NCBI GenBank assembly: GCA_035048485.1
Contig: CM068590.1
Span: 6,950,329-7,014,328, forward strand
Direction of reading: 5' to 3'
Origin: Pteria penguin
Lineage: Eukaryota > Mollusca > Bivalvia > Pterioida > Pteriidae
Length of the DNA stretch: 64,000 bases
Made by a program: the position numbers and the translations under genes. Numbering within the stretch: position 1 is the first letter of the stretch; every line of letters starts with the position of its first letter. The notes beneath the pieces are model-generated. The model was not told the DNA's origin, ran no database searches, and saw only the letters and a program-made list of their open reading frames with translations. Positions 13,901 to 26,096 of the stretch are shown here, in pieces.

Positions 13901-16900
13901 GTCTTGTCTCTGACAATGGAGAAATTTGTGTCCTTTCTGTGACAAGGAGAAACGTTTGTCCTGTCTTTGACAGTGGAGAAATGTGTGTCCTGTCTATGAC
14001 AATGGAGAAATGTGTGTCCTGTCTCTCACAATGGAGAAATGTGTGTCCTGTCTATGACAATAGAGAAATCTGTGTCTTGTCTCTGACAATGGAGAAATGT
14101 GTATCCTGTCTTTGACAATGGAGAAATGTATGTCCTGTCTCTGACAATGGAGAAATGTGTGTACTGTCTCTTAAAACAGAGAAATGTGTATCCTGTCTCT
14201 GACAATAGAGAAATGTGTGTCCTGTCTCTGACAATGGAAAAATAAGTGTTCTGTGCCTGACAACGGAGAAATGTGTATCCTGTCTATAACAATGACGAAA
14301 TGAGTGCCCTGTCTCTGACATTGGAGAAATGTGTGTCCTTTCTCTGACAATGGAGAAATGTGTGTCCTGTCTCTGACAATGGAAAAATGAGTGTCCTGTG
14401 TCTGAAAATGGAGAAATGTGTACCCCGTCTCTGAAAATGGAGAAATGTGTCTCCCGTCTCTGACAATGGAGAAATGTCTGTCCTGCCTCTGACAATGGAG
14501 AAACGTGTGTCCTGTCTCTGACAACGGAGAGATTTGTATCCTTTCTCTGACAAGGAGAAATCTGTGTCCTGTCTTTGACAGTGGAGAAATATGTGTCATG
14601 TCTATGACAATGGAGAAATTTGTGTCCAGTCTCTGACAATGGAGAAATGTGTATCCTGTTTCTGACAATGGAGAAATGTGTGTTCTGTCTCTGACAATCG
14701 AGAAATGTGTGTCCTGTCTCTGACAACGACGGAAGGCGTGTCTTGCCTTTAAGAATGGAAAAATGTATGTACTGTCTCTGACAATGGAGAAATGTGTTTC
14801 CTGTCTCTGACAATGGAGAAATGTGTGTCCTCTCTGTGAAAAGAGAGAATTGTGTGTCCTGTCTCTGACAATGGATAAATGTCTCTCCTGTCTCTGACAA
14901 TTGAAAAATGAGTGTCCTGTTTCTGACAATGGAGAAATGTGTACTCTGTCTCTGATAATGGAGAAATGTGTGTCCTGTCTCTGACAATGGAGAAATGTGT
15001 GTCCTGTCTCTGACAAGGGAGAAATGTTTGTCCTGTCTATGACAATGATGAAATATGCGTCATGTCTCTAAGAAGGAAAAATGTGTGTCCTGTGTCTGAC
15101 AATAGATAATTGAGTATCCTCTCTCTGACAATGGAGAAATGTTTTCCTTGTCTCTGACAATAGAGAAATGTGTGTACTGTCTCTGTTAATTGAGAAATTT
15201 GTGTCCTGTCTCTGACATTGGAGAAATGTGTGTCCTGCCTCTAACAATGGAGAAATATGTGTCCTGTCTCTGACAATGCAGAAATGTGTGTACTGTCTCT
15301 CAAAAGAGAGAAATGTGTGTCCTGTCTCTGACAATGGAGAAATGTCTGTCCTGTCTCTGACAATAGAAAAATAAGTGTTCTGTGCCTGACAATGAAGAAA
15401 TGTGTATCCTGTTTATAACAATGGAGAAATGTGTACCCTGTGTCTGAAAATGGAGTAATGTGTGTCCTGTGTCTTACAATGGAGAAATGTGTGTCCTGTC
15501 TCTGACAATGGAGAAATGTGTGTCCTGTCTCTGACAATGGAGAAATGTGTGTCCTGTCTCTGACAAGGGAGAAATGTTTGTCCTGTCTATGACAATGCGG
15601 AAATATGCGCCATGTCTCTAAAAAGGAAAAATGTGTGTCCTGTGTCTGACATCAGATAATTGAGTATCCACTCTCTGACAAAGGAGAAATGTTTTCCTTG
15701 TCTCTGACAATAGAGAAATATGTCTACTGTCTCTATTAATTGAGAAATGTGTGTCCTGTCTCTCACAATGGAGAAATGTCTGTCCTGCCTCTGACAATGG
15801 AAAAATAAGTGTTCTTTGCCTGACAATGAAGAACTGTATATCATGTTTATAACAATGGAGAAATCTGTGCCCTGTCTCTGAAAATGGAGAATTGTGTGTC
15901 CTGTGTCTTACAATGGAGAAATGTATGTCCTGTCTCTGACAATGGAGAAATGTGTGTCCTGTCTCTGACAAGGGAGAAATGTTTGTCCTGTCTATGACAA
16001 TGAGGAAATATGCGCCATGTCTCTAAAAAGGAAAAATGTGTGTCCTGTGTCTGACAATAGATAATTGAGTATCCTCTCTCTGACAATGGAGAAATGCTTT
16101 CCTTGTCTATGACAATAGAGAAATGTGTGTACTGTCTCTGTTAATTGAGAAATGTGTGTCCTGTCTCTGACAATGGAGAAATTTATGTCCTTTCTCTGAA
16201 AAGGAGAAATGTGTGTCCTCTCTTTGACAATGGAGAAATGTGTGTCCTGTCTATGACAATGGTTACATTTGTGTACTGTCGCTTAAAAGAGAGAAATGTG
16301 TGCCCTGTCTTTGACAATGGAGAAATGTCTCTCCTGTCTCTGACAATGGAAAAATAAGTGCTCTGTGCCTGACAATGCAGAAATGTGTATCGTGTCTATA
16401 ACAATGGAGAAATGTGTGCCCTGTCTCTGACAATGGAGAAAAGTGTATCCCGTCTATGACGAGGAAGAAATATGTGCCCTGTCTCTAACAAGGAAAAATG
16501 TGTGTCCTGTGTCAGACAATGGAGAAATGTGTATCCTCTCTCTGATAATGGAGAAATGTGTGCCTTGTCTCTCACAATAGAGAAATGTGTCTACTGTCTC
16601 TGATAATTGAGAAATGCCTGTCCTGTCTCTGACAATGGAGAAATGTGTGTCCTATCTCTGAAAATGCCGAAATGTGTGTCCTGTCTCTGACAATGGAGAA
16701 ATGTGTTTCCTGTCTCTGACAATGAGAAATGTGTGTCCTCTTTTTGACAATGGGGAAATGTGTGTCCTGTCTCTCACAATGGAGAAATGTGTGTGCTGTC
16801 TCTGACAACGACGGAAGGCGTGTCTTGCCCTTAAGAATGGAAAAATGTATGTACTCTCTCTGACAATGGAGAAATGTGTTTCCTGTCTCTGACAATGGAG

Positions 16901-18080
16901 AAATGTGTGTCCTGTCTCTGACAATGGAGAAATGTGTGTCCTGCCTCTGACAGTGGAGAAATATGTGTCCTGTCTCTGACAATGGAGAAATATGTGTCCT
17001 GTCTCTGACAATGGAGAGATTTGTGTCCTTTCTCTGAGAAGGAGAAATGTGTGTCCTCACTTTGACAATGGGGAAATGTGTGTCCTGTCTCTCACAATGG
17101 AGAAATGTGCATCCTGTCTATGACAATGGAGAAATTTGTGTCCTGTCTCTGACAATGGAGAAATGTGTATCCTGTCTCTGACAATAGAGAAATGTATGTC
17201 CTGTCTCTGACAATGGAAAAATGTGTGTACTGTCTCTTAAAAGAGAGAAATGTGTATCCTGTCTCTGACAATAGAGAAATGTCTGTCCTGTCTCTGACAA
17301 TGGAAAAATAAGTCTTCTGTGCCTGACAACGGAGAAATGTGTATCCTGTCTATAACAATGGAGAAATGTGTGCCCTGTCTCTGACAATGGAGAAATGTGT
17401 GTCCTTTCTCTGACAATGGAGAAATGTGTGTCCTGTCTCTGACAATAGAAAAATGAGTGTCCTGTGTCTGAAAATGGAGAAATGTGTACCCCGTCTCTGA
17501 CATCGACGGAAAGGGTGTCTTGCCTTTAAGAATGGAAAAATGTATGTACTGTCTCTGACAATGGAGAAATGTGTTTCCTGTCTCTGACAATGGAGAAATG
17601 TGTGTCCTGTCTCTGACAATGGAGAAATGTGTGTCCTGCCTCTGACAATGGAGAAATATGTGTCCTGTCTCTGTCAATGGAGAAATTTGTTTCCTTTCTC
17701 TGACAAGGAGAAATGTGTGTCCTCTCTTTGACAATGGAGAAATGTGTGTCCTGTCTCTCACAATGGAGAAATGTGTGTCCTGTCTATGAAAATAGAGAAA
17801 TTTGTGTCCTGTCTCTGACAATGGAGAAATGTGTATCCTGTCTCTGACAATGGAGAAATGTATGTCCTGTCTCTGACAATGGAGAAATGTGTGTACTGTC
17901 TCTTAAAACAGAGAAATGTGTATCCTGTCTCTGACAATAGAGAAATGTCTGTCCTGTCTCTGACAATGGAAAAATAAGTGTTCTGTGCCTGACAACGGAG
18001 AAATGCGTATCCTGTCTATAACAATGAAGAAATGTGTGCCCTGTCTCTGACATTGGAGAAATGTGTGTCCTTTCTCTGAC
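10900..18080. repeat. Array domain II, marked by the GAAGGCGTGTCTTGCC variant pair
   Basis: A diverged pair of units (58 bp, exactly two monomers) containing GGAAGGCGTGTCTTGCC then TTTAAGAATGGAAAAATG appears near 11,125, 11,265, 13,310, 14,725, 16,810 and 17,505. The marker is not seen left of 10.9 kb or between about 18.1 and 25.9 kb, and it returns between 26.4 and 43.7 kb. It therefore separates array domains with different duplication histories. Confidence 0.6.
14340..17705 (+). repeat. Higher-order block B, copy 1
   Basis: The order of variant monomers in this 3.37-kb stretch is reproduced at 26,097-29,462 with a constant offset of 11,757 bp at every landmark I compared, for example the TTACATTTG unit near 16,262/28,019 and the GAAGGCGTG pairs. 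There is no net indel; scattered substitutions are visible, by eye on the order of 1-2%. On the left the two copies part just before the ATGAGTGTCC unit at 14,387. On the right they part near 17,705, where this copy reads GACAAGGAG and the other reads GACAATGGAG. Confidence 0.85.
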
Positions 18081-18084
18081 AATG

Positions 18085-20380
18085 TAGAAATGTGTGTACT
18101 GTCTCTGACAATGCAGAAATGTGTGTCCTTTTTATGACAATGAAGAAATATGTTTCCTGTCTATAACAAGGAAAAATGTGTGTCCTGTGTCTGACAATGG
18201 AGAAATGTGTATCCTGTCTCTGACAATGAGAAATGTATGTCCTGTCTCTGACAATGGAGAAATGTGTGTCCTGTGTTTGACAATGGAGAAATATGTGTAC
18301 TGTCTCTTAAAAGAGAGAAATGTGTTTCCTGTCGCTGACAATGGACAAATGTGTGTCCTGTCTATGACAATGGAAAAATAAATGTCCTGTGTCTGACAAT
18401 GGAGAAATGTGTATCCTGTCTATGACAATGGCGAAATGTGTGTCCTGTTTCTGACAATGGAGAAATGTTTGTCCTTTCTCTGACAATGGAAAAATGAGTG
18501 TCCTGTGTCTGACAATTGAGAAATGCGCATCCTGTCTCTGACAATGTAGATTTGTGTTTCCTGTCTCCGTCAATAGAAAAATGTGTATCCTGTCTCTGAC
18601 AATGGAGAAATGTGTGTCCTGTCTCTGACAATGGAGGAACTTGTGTCCTTTCTCTAACAAGGAGAAATATGTGCGCTGTCTATGACAATGGAAAAATAGA
18701 TGTCCTGTGTCTGACAATGGAGAAATGTGTATCCTGTCTATGAGAATGGTGAAATGTGTGTCCTGTGTCTGACAATGGAGAAATGTGTGTCCTGTCTCTG
18801 ACAATGGAAAAATGAGTGTCCTGTCTCTGACAATTGAGAAATGCGCATCCTGTCTCTGACAATGTAGAAATGTGTATCCTGTGTCCGTCAATAGAGAAAT
18901 GTGTATCCTGTCTCCGACAATGGAGAGTTATGTCCTTTCTCTGACAAGGAGAAATGTGAGCTGTCTTTGACAATGGAGAAATGTGTGTCCTTTCTCTGAA
19001 AATGGAGAAATGTGTGTCCTGTCTATGACAATGGCGAAATTTTTGTCCTTTCCCTGACAATGGCGAAATGTGTATCCTGTCTATGACATTGGAGAAATGG
19101 GTATTCTGTCTCTGACAATGGAGAAATGTCTGTACTGTCTCTGACAATGTAGAAATATGTGTCCTGTCTCTGACAACAAAGAAATGTGTGTCCTGTCCCC
19201 GACAATGGGGATATGTGTGTCCTGTCTCTGACAAAGGAGAAGTGTGTGTCCCGTCTCAGACAATGGAAAAATGAGTGTCCTGTGTCTGACAATGGAGAAA
19301 TGTGTGTACTGTCTCTTAATCGAGAGAAATATGTGTCCTGTCTCTGGCAATGTAGAAATGTGTGTCCTGTCTCTGACAATGGAAAAATGAGTGTCCTGTG
19401 TCTCATAACTGAGAAATGTGTATCCGTTTCTGACAATGGAGAAATGTGTGCCTTGTCTCTGACAATGCTGAAATGTATGTACTGTCTCTGACAATGGAGA
19501 AATGTGTGTCTTGTCTCTGACAACGAGAAATGTATGTCCTGTATCTGACAATTGAGAAAAGTGTGTCCTGTGTCTGAAAATGGAGAAATGTGTGTACTGT
19601 CTCTTGAAAGAGAGAAATCTGTGTCCTGTGTCTGACAATGGAGAAATGTGTATCCTATGTATGGCAATGGCAAAATATGTGTCCTGTCTCGGACAATGGA
19701 GAATTGTGTGTCTTGTCTCTGACAATGGAAAAATGAGTGTCCTGTCTCTGACAATCCAGAAATGTGTATCTTGTGTCTGACAATGGAGAAATTTGTTTTC
19801 TTTCTCTGACAAGGAGTAATGTGTGACCTGTTTTTGACAATGGAGAAATGTGTGTCCTGTCTCTGACAATGGAGAAATGTGTATACTGTCTATGACAATT
19901 GAGAAATGGGTATCCTGTCTCTGACAATGGAGAAATGCCTGTACTGTCTCTGACAATGTAGAAATGTGTGTACTGTCTCTTGCAATGCAGAAATGTGTGT
20001 CCTTTTTATGACAATGAAGAAATATGTTTCCTGTCTATAACAAGGAAAAATGTGTGTCCTGTGTCTGACAATGGAGAAATGTGTATCCTGTCTCTGACAA
20101 TGAGAAATGTATGTCCTGTCTCTGACAATGGAGAAATGTGTGTCCTGTGTTTGACAATGGAGAAATGTGTGTACTGTCTCTTAAAAGAGAGAAATGTGTT
20201 TCCTGTCGCTGACAATGGAGAAATGTGTGTCCTGTCTATGACAATGGAAAAATAAATGTCCTGTGTCTGACAATGGAGAAATGTGTATCCTGTCTATGAC
20301 AATGGCGAAATGTGTGTCCTGTCTCTGACAATGGAAAACTGAGTGTCCTGTGTCTGACAATTGAGAAATGCGCATCCTGT
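18085..20380 (+). repeat. Higher-order block A, copy 1
   Basis: The variant order here is repeated at about 21,144-23,470. The offset is 3,059 bp in the left part and 3,091 bp in the right part. The change comes from one additional 29-bp GACATTGG unit near 22,145-22,175 plus small indels such as GGAGAGTTATG against GGAGAAAGTTATG. The first 370 bp also recur inside the same block near 19,960-20,330, so an older duplication is nested within. Confidence 0.8.
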
Positions 20381-21143
20381 CTCTGACAATGGAAAAATGT
20401 GTGCATTGTCTCTGACAATGGAGAAATGTGTGTTCTGTCTATGACAATGGAAAAATATGTGTCCTGTCTCTGACAATGGAGAAATGTGTATTTTGTCTCT
20501 GACAATGGAGAAATGCGTATCCTGTCTCTGACAATGGAGAAATGTGTGCCCTGTCTCTGACAATGTTGAAATGTATGTACTGTTTCTGACAATGGAGAAA
20601 TGTGTGTCCTGTCTCTGACAACGAGAAATGTATGTCCTGTATCTGAAAATGGAGAAATGTCTGTCCTGTGTCTGAAAATGGAGAAATGTGTGTACTGTCT
20701 CTTAAAAGAGAGAAATGTGTGTCCTGTGTCTGAAAATGGAGAAATGTGTGCACTGTCTCTTAAAAGAGAGAAATGTGTGTCCTGTCTCTGACAATGGAGA
20801 AATGTGTATTTTGTCTCTGACAATGGAGAAATGCGTATCCTGTCTCTGACAATGGAGAAATGTGTGCCTTGTCTCTGACAATGTTGAAATGTATGTACTG
20901 TCTATGACAATGGCGAAATGAGTGTCCTGTCTCTGACAATTGAGAAATGTGTATCTCGTCTCTGATAATGGAGAAATTTGTTTTCTTTCTCTGACAAGGA
21001 GAAATGTGTGATCTGTTTTTGACAATGGAGAAATGTGTGTCCTGTCTCTGACAATGGAGAAATGTGTATCCTGTCTATGACAATTGAGAAATGGGTATCC
21101 TGTCTCAGACAATGGAGAAATGCCTGTACTGTCTCTGACAATG

Positions 21144-23470
21144 TAGAAATGTGTGTACTGTCTCTGACAATGCAGAAATGTGTGTCCTTTTTATGACAAT
21201 GAAGAAATATGTCTCCTGTCTATAACAAGGAAAAATGTGTGTCCTGTGTCTGACAATGGAGAAATGTGTATCCTGTCTCTGACAATGAGAAATGTATGTC
21301 CTGTCTCTGACAATGGAGAAATGTGTGTCCTGTGTTTGACAATGGAGAAATATGTGTACTGTCTCTTAAAAGAGAGAAATGTGTTTCCTGTCGCTGACAA
21401 TGGACAAATGTGTGTCCTGTCTATGACAATGGAAAAATAAATGTCCTGTGTCTGACAATGGAGAAATGTGTATCCTGTCTATGACAATGGCGAAATGTGT
21501 GTCCTGTTTCTGACAATGGAGAAATGTTTGTCCTGTCTCTGACAATGGAAAAATGAGTGTCCTGTGTCTGACAATTGAGAAATGCGCATCCTGTCTCTGA
21601 AAATGTAGATTTGTGTTTCCTGTCTCCGTCAATAGAAAAATGTGTATCCTGTCTCTGACAATGGAGAAATGTGTGTCCTGTCTCTGACAATGGAGGAACT
21701 TGTGTCCTTTCTCTAACAAGGAGAAATATGTGCGCTGTCTATGACAATGGAAAAATAGATGCCCTGTGTCTGACAATGGAGAAATGTGTATCCTGTCTAT
21801 GAGAATGGTGAAATGTGTGTCCTGTGTCTGACAATGGAGAAATGTGTGTCCTGTCTCTGACAATGGAAAAATGAGTGTCCTGTGTCTGACATTTGAGAAA
21901 TGCGCATCCTGTCTCTGACAATGTAGAAATGTGTATCCTGTGTCCGTCAATAGAGAAATGTTTATCCTGTCTCCGACAATGGAGAAAGTTATGTCCTTTC
22001 TCTGACAAGAAGAAATGTGAGCTGTCTTTGACAATGGAGAATTGTATGTCCTTTCTCTGAAAATGGAGAAATGTGTGTCCTGTCTATGACAATCGAGAAA
22101 TTTGTGTCCTTTCCCTGACAATGGCGAAATGTGTATCCTGTCTATGACATTGGAGAAATGGGTATCCTGTCTATGACATTGGAGAAATGGGTATTCTGTC
22201 TCTGACAATGGAGAAATGTCTGTACTGTCTCTGACAATGTAGAAATATGTGTCCTGTCTCTGACAACAAAGAAATGTGTGTCCTGTCCCCGACAATGGGG
22301 ATATGTGTGTCCTGTCTCTGACAAAGGAGAAGTGTGTGTCCCGTCTCAGACAATGGAAAAATGAGTGTCCTGTGTCTGACAATGGAGAAATGTGTGTACT
22401 GTCTCTTAATCGAGAGAAATATGTGTCCTGTCTCTGACAATGTAGAAATGTGTGTCCTGTCTCTGACAATGGAAAAATGAGTGTCCTGTGTCTCATAACT
22501 GAGAAATGTGTATCCTGTCTCTGACAATGGAGAAATGTGTGCCTTGTCTCTGACAATGCTGAAATGTATGTACTGTCTCTGACAATGGAGAAATGTGTGT
22601 CTTGTCTCTGACAACGAGAAATGTATGTCCTGTATCTGACAATGGAGAAATGTGTGTCCTGTGTCTGAAAATGGAGAAATGTGTGTACTGTCTCTTGAAA
22701 GAGAGAAATCTGTGTCCTGTGTCTGACAATGGAGAAATGTGTATCCTATGTATGGCAATGGCAAAATATGTGTCCTGTCTCGGACAATGGAGAATTGTGT
22801 GTCTTGTCTCTGACAATGGAAAAATGAGTGTCCTGTCTCTGACAATCCAGAAATGTGTATCTTGTCTCTGACAATGGAGAAATTTGTTTTCTTTCTCTGA
22901 CAAGGAGTAATGTGTGACCTGTTTTTGACAATGGAGAAATGTGTGTCCTGTCTCTGACAATGGAGAAATGTGTATACTGTCTATGACAATTGAGAAATGG
23001 GTATCCTGTCTCTGACAATGGAGAAATGCCTGTACTGTCTCTGACAATGTAGAAATGTGTGTACTGTCTCTGGCAATGCAGAAATGTGTGTCCTTTTTAT
23101 GACAATGAAGAAATATGTTTCCTGTCTATAACAAGGAAAAATGTGTGTCCTGTGTCTGACAATGGAGAAATGTGTATCCTGTCTCTGACAATGAGAAATG
23201 TATGTCCTGTCTCTGACAATGGAGAAATGTGTGTCCTGTGTTTGACAATGGAGAAATGTGTGTACTGTCTCTTAAAAGAGAGAAATGTGTTTCCTGTCGC
23301 TGACAATGGAGAAATGTGTGTCCTGTCTATGACAATGGAAAAATAAATGTCCTGTGTCTGACAATGGAGAAATGTGTATCCTGTCTATGACAATGGCGAA
23401 ATGTGTGTCCTGTCTCTGACAATGGAAAACTGAGTGTCCTGTGTCTGACAATTGAGAAATGCGCATCCTG
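21144..23470 (+). repeat. Higher-order block A, copy 2
   Basis: Second copy of the block at 18,085-20,380, including the TTTTTATGACAATGAAG unit near 21,188 and again near 23,094. It differs by an added GACATTGG monomer and scattered substitutions. The copies diverge near 23,470, where this one reads GACAATGTAGATTTG. Confidence 0.8.
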
Positions 23471-26096
23471 TCGCTGACAATGTAGATTTGTGTTTTCTGT
23501 CTCCGTCAATAGAAAAATCTGTATCCTGTCTCTGACAATGGAGGGATTTGTGTCCTTTCTCTAACAAGGAGAAGTATCTGCGCTGTCTATGACAATGGAA
23601 AAATAGATGTCCTGTGTCTGACAATGGAGAAATGAGATACCTGTCTCTGACAATGGCGAAACGTGTCTCCTGTCTCTGACAATGGAGAAATGTGTGTCTT
23701 GTCTATGAAAATGAAGAAATATGTGCCCTGTATAAAACAAGGAAAAATTTATGTCCTGTGTCTGACAATGGAGAAATGTGTATCCTGTCTCTGACAATGA
23801 AGAAATGGGTATCCTGTCTCTGACAATCGAGAAATGTGTGTCCTGTCTTCGACAATGGAGAAATCTGTGTACGTCTCAGACATTGGAAAAATGAGTGTCC
23901 TGTGTCTGACAATGAGAAATGTGTATCCTGTCTTTGACCATAGAGAAATGTGTGTCCTGTCTCTCACAATGGAGAAATGTGTGTCCTGCCTCTGACAATG
24001 GAGAAATGTGTGTGCTGTCTCTGACAAGGAGAAATGTGTGTCCTGTCTCTGGCAATGCAGAAATGTGTGTCCTGTCTCTGACAATGGAGAAATGTGTGTC
24101 CTGTCTATGACAATGGAGTAATTTGTGTCCTGTCTCTGACAATGGAAAAATGTGTGCCCTGTCTCTGACAATGGAGAAATGTGTGTTCTGTCTATGACAA
24201 TGGAGAAATATGTGTCCTGTCTCTGACAATGGAGAAATGTGTATTTTGTCTCTGACAATGGAGAAATGCGTATCATGTTTCTGACAATTTGGAAATGTAT
24301 GCCTTGTCTCTGACAATGGAGAAATGTGGGTCCTGTCCCCGACAATCAGAAATGTATGTCCTGTCTCTGACAATGGAGAAATGTGTGTCCTGTCTCTGAC
24401 AATGGAGAAATGAGTGTCCTGTGTTTGACAATTGAGAAATGTGGGTACTGTCTCTTAAAAGATAGAAATTTGTGTCCTGTCTATGACAGTGGAAAAATAA
24501 ATGTCCTGTGTCTGACAATGGAGAAATGTGTATCCTGTCTATGACAATGGCGAAATGTGTGTCCTGTCTCTGACAATGGAGAAATGTGTGTCCTGTCTCT
24601 GACAATGGAAAAATGAGTTTCCCGTGTCTGACAATTGATAAATGTATATCCTGTCTTTGACTATGGAGAAATGTGTATCCTGTCTCCCATAATAGAGAAA
24701 TGTGTATCCTGTCTCTGACAACGGAGAAATGAGATACCTGTCTCTGACAATGGCGAAACGTGTGTCTTGTCTATGAAAATGAAGAAATATATGCGCTGTA
24801 TAAAACAAGGAAAAATTTATGTCCTGTGTCTGACAATGGAGAAATGTATATCCGGTCTCTGACAATGAAGAAATGGGTATCCTGTCTCTGACAATCGAGA
24901 AATGTGTGTCCTGTCTTCGACAATGGAGAAATGTGTGTACGTCTCAGACAATGGAAAAATGAGTGTCCTGTGTCTGACAAGGAGAAATGTGTGTCCTGTC
25001 TCTGGCAATGCAGAACTGTGTGTCCTGTCTCTGACAATGCAGAAATGTGTGTCCTGTTTATGACAATGGAGAAATTTGTGTCCTGTCTCTGACAATGGAA
25101 AAATGTGTGCCCTGTCTCTGACAATGGAGAAATGTGTGTTCTGTCTATGACAATGGAGAAATATATGTCCTGTCTCTGACAATGGAGAAATGTGTATTTT
25201 GTCTCTGACAATGAAGAAATGGGTATCCTGTCTCTGACAATCGAGAAATGTCTGTCCTGTCTTCGACAATGGAGAAATGTGTGTACGTCTCAGACAATGG
25301 AAAAATGAGTGTCCTGTGTCTGACAATGGAGAAATGTGTATCCTGTCTTTGATCATAGAGAAATGTGTGTCCTGTCTCTCACAATGGAGAAATGTGTGTC
25401 CTGCCTCTGACAATGGAGAAATGTGTGTGCTGTCTCTGACAAGGAGAAATGTGTGTCCTGTCTCTGGCAATGCAGAACTGTGTGTCCTGTCTCTGACAAT
25501 GGAGAAATGTGTGTTCTGTCTATGACAATGGAGAAATATGTGTCCTGTCTCTGACAATGGAGAAATGTGTATTTTGTCTCTGACAATGGAGAAATGAGTA
25601 TCATGTTTCTGACAATTTGGAAATGTGTGCCTGGTCTCTGACAATGGAGAAATGTGGGTCCTGTCCCTGACAATCAGAAATGTATGTCCTGTCTCTTACA
25701 ATGGAGAAATGTGTGTCCTGTCTCTGACAATGGAGAAATGAGTGTCCTGTGTTTGACAATTGAGAAATGTGGGTACTGTCTCTTAAAAGATAGAAATTTG
25801 TGTCCTGTCTATGACAATGGAAAAATAAATGTCCTGTGTCTGACAATGGAGAAATGTGTATCCTGTCTATGGCTATGGCGAAATGTGTGTCCTGTCTCTG
25901 ACAATGGAGAAATGTGTGTCCTGTCTCTGACAATGGAAAAATGAGTTTCCCGTGTCTGACAATTGAGAAATGTGTATCCTGTCTTTGACTATGGAGAAAT
26001 GTGTATCCTGTCTCCCATAATAGAGAAATGTGTATCCTGTCTCTGACAACGGAGAAATGAGATACCTGTCTCTGACAATGGCGAAACGTGTCTCCT

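Noticed and set aside
19186..19491. Plus-strand Cys-rich frames such as this 101-codon one
   Set aside because: They arise where the TGA of the consensus is lost in a few neighbouring monomers; they are shadows of the repeat.
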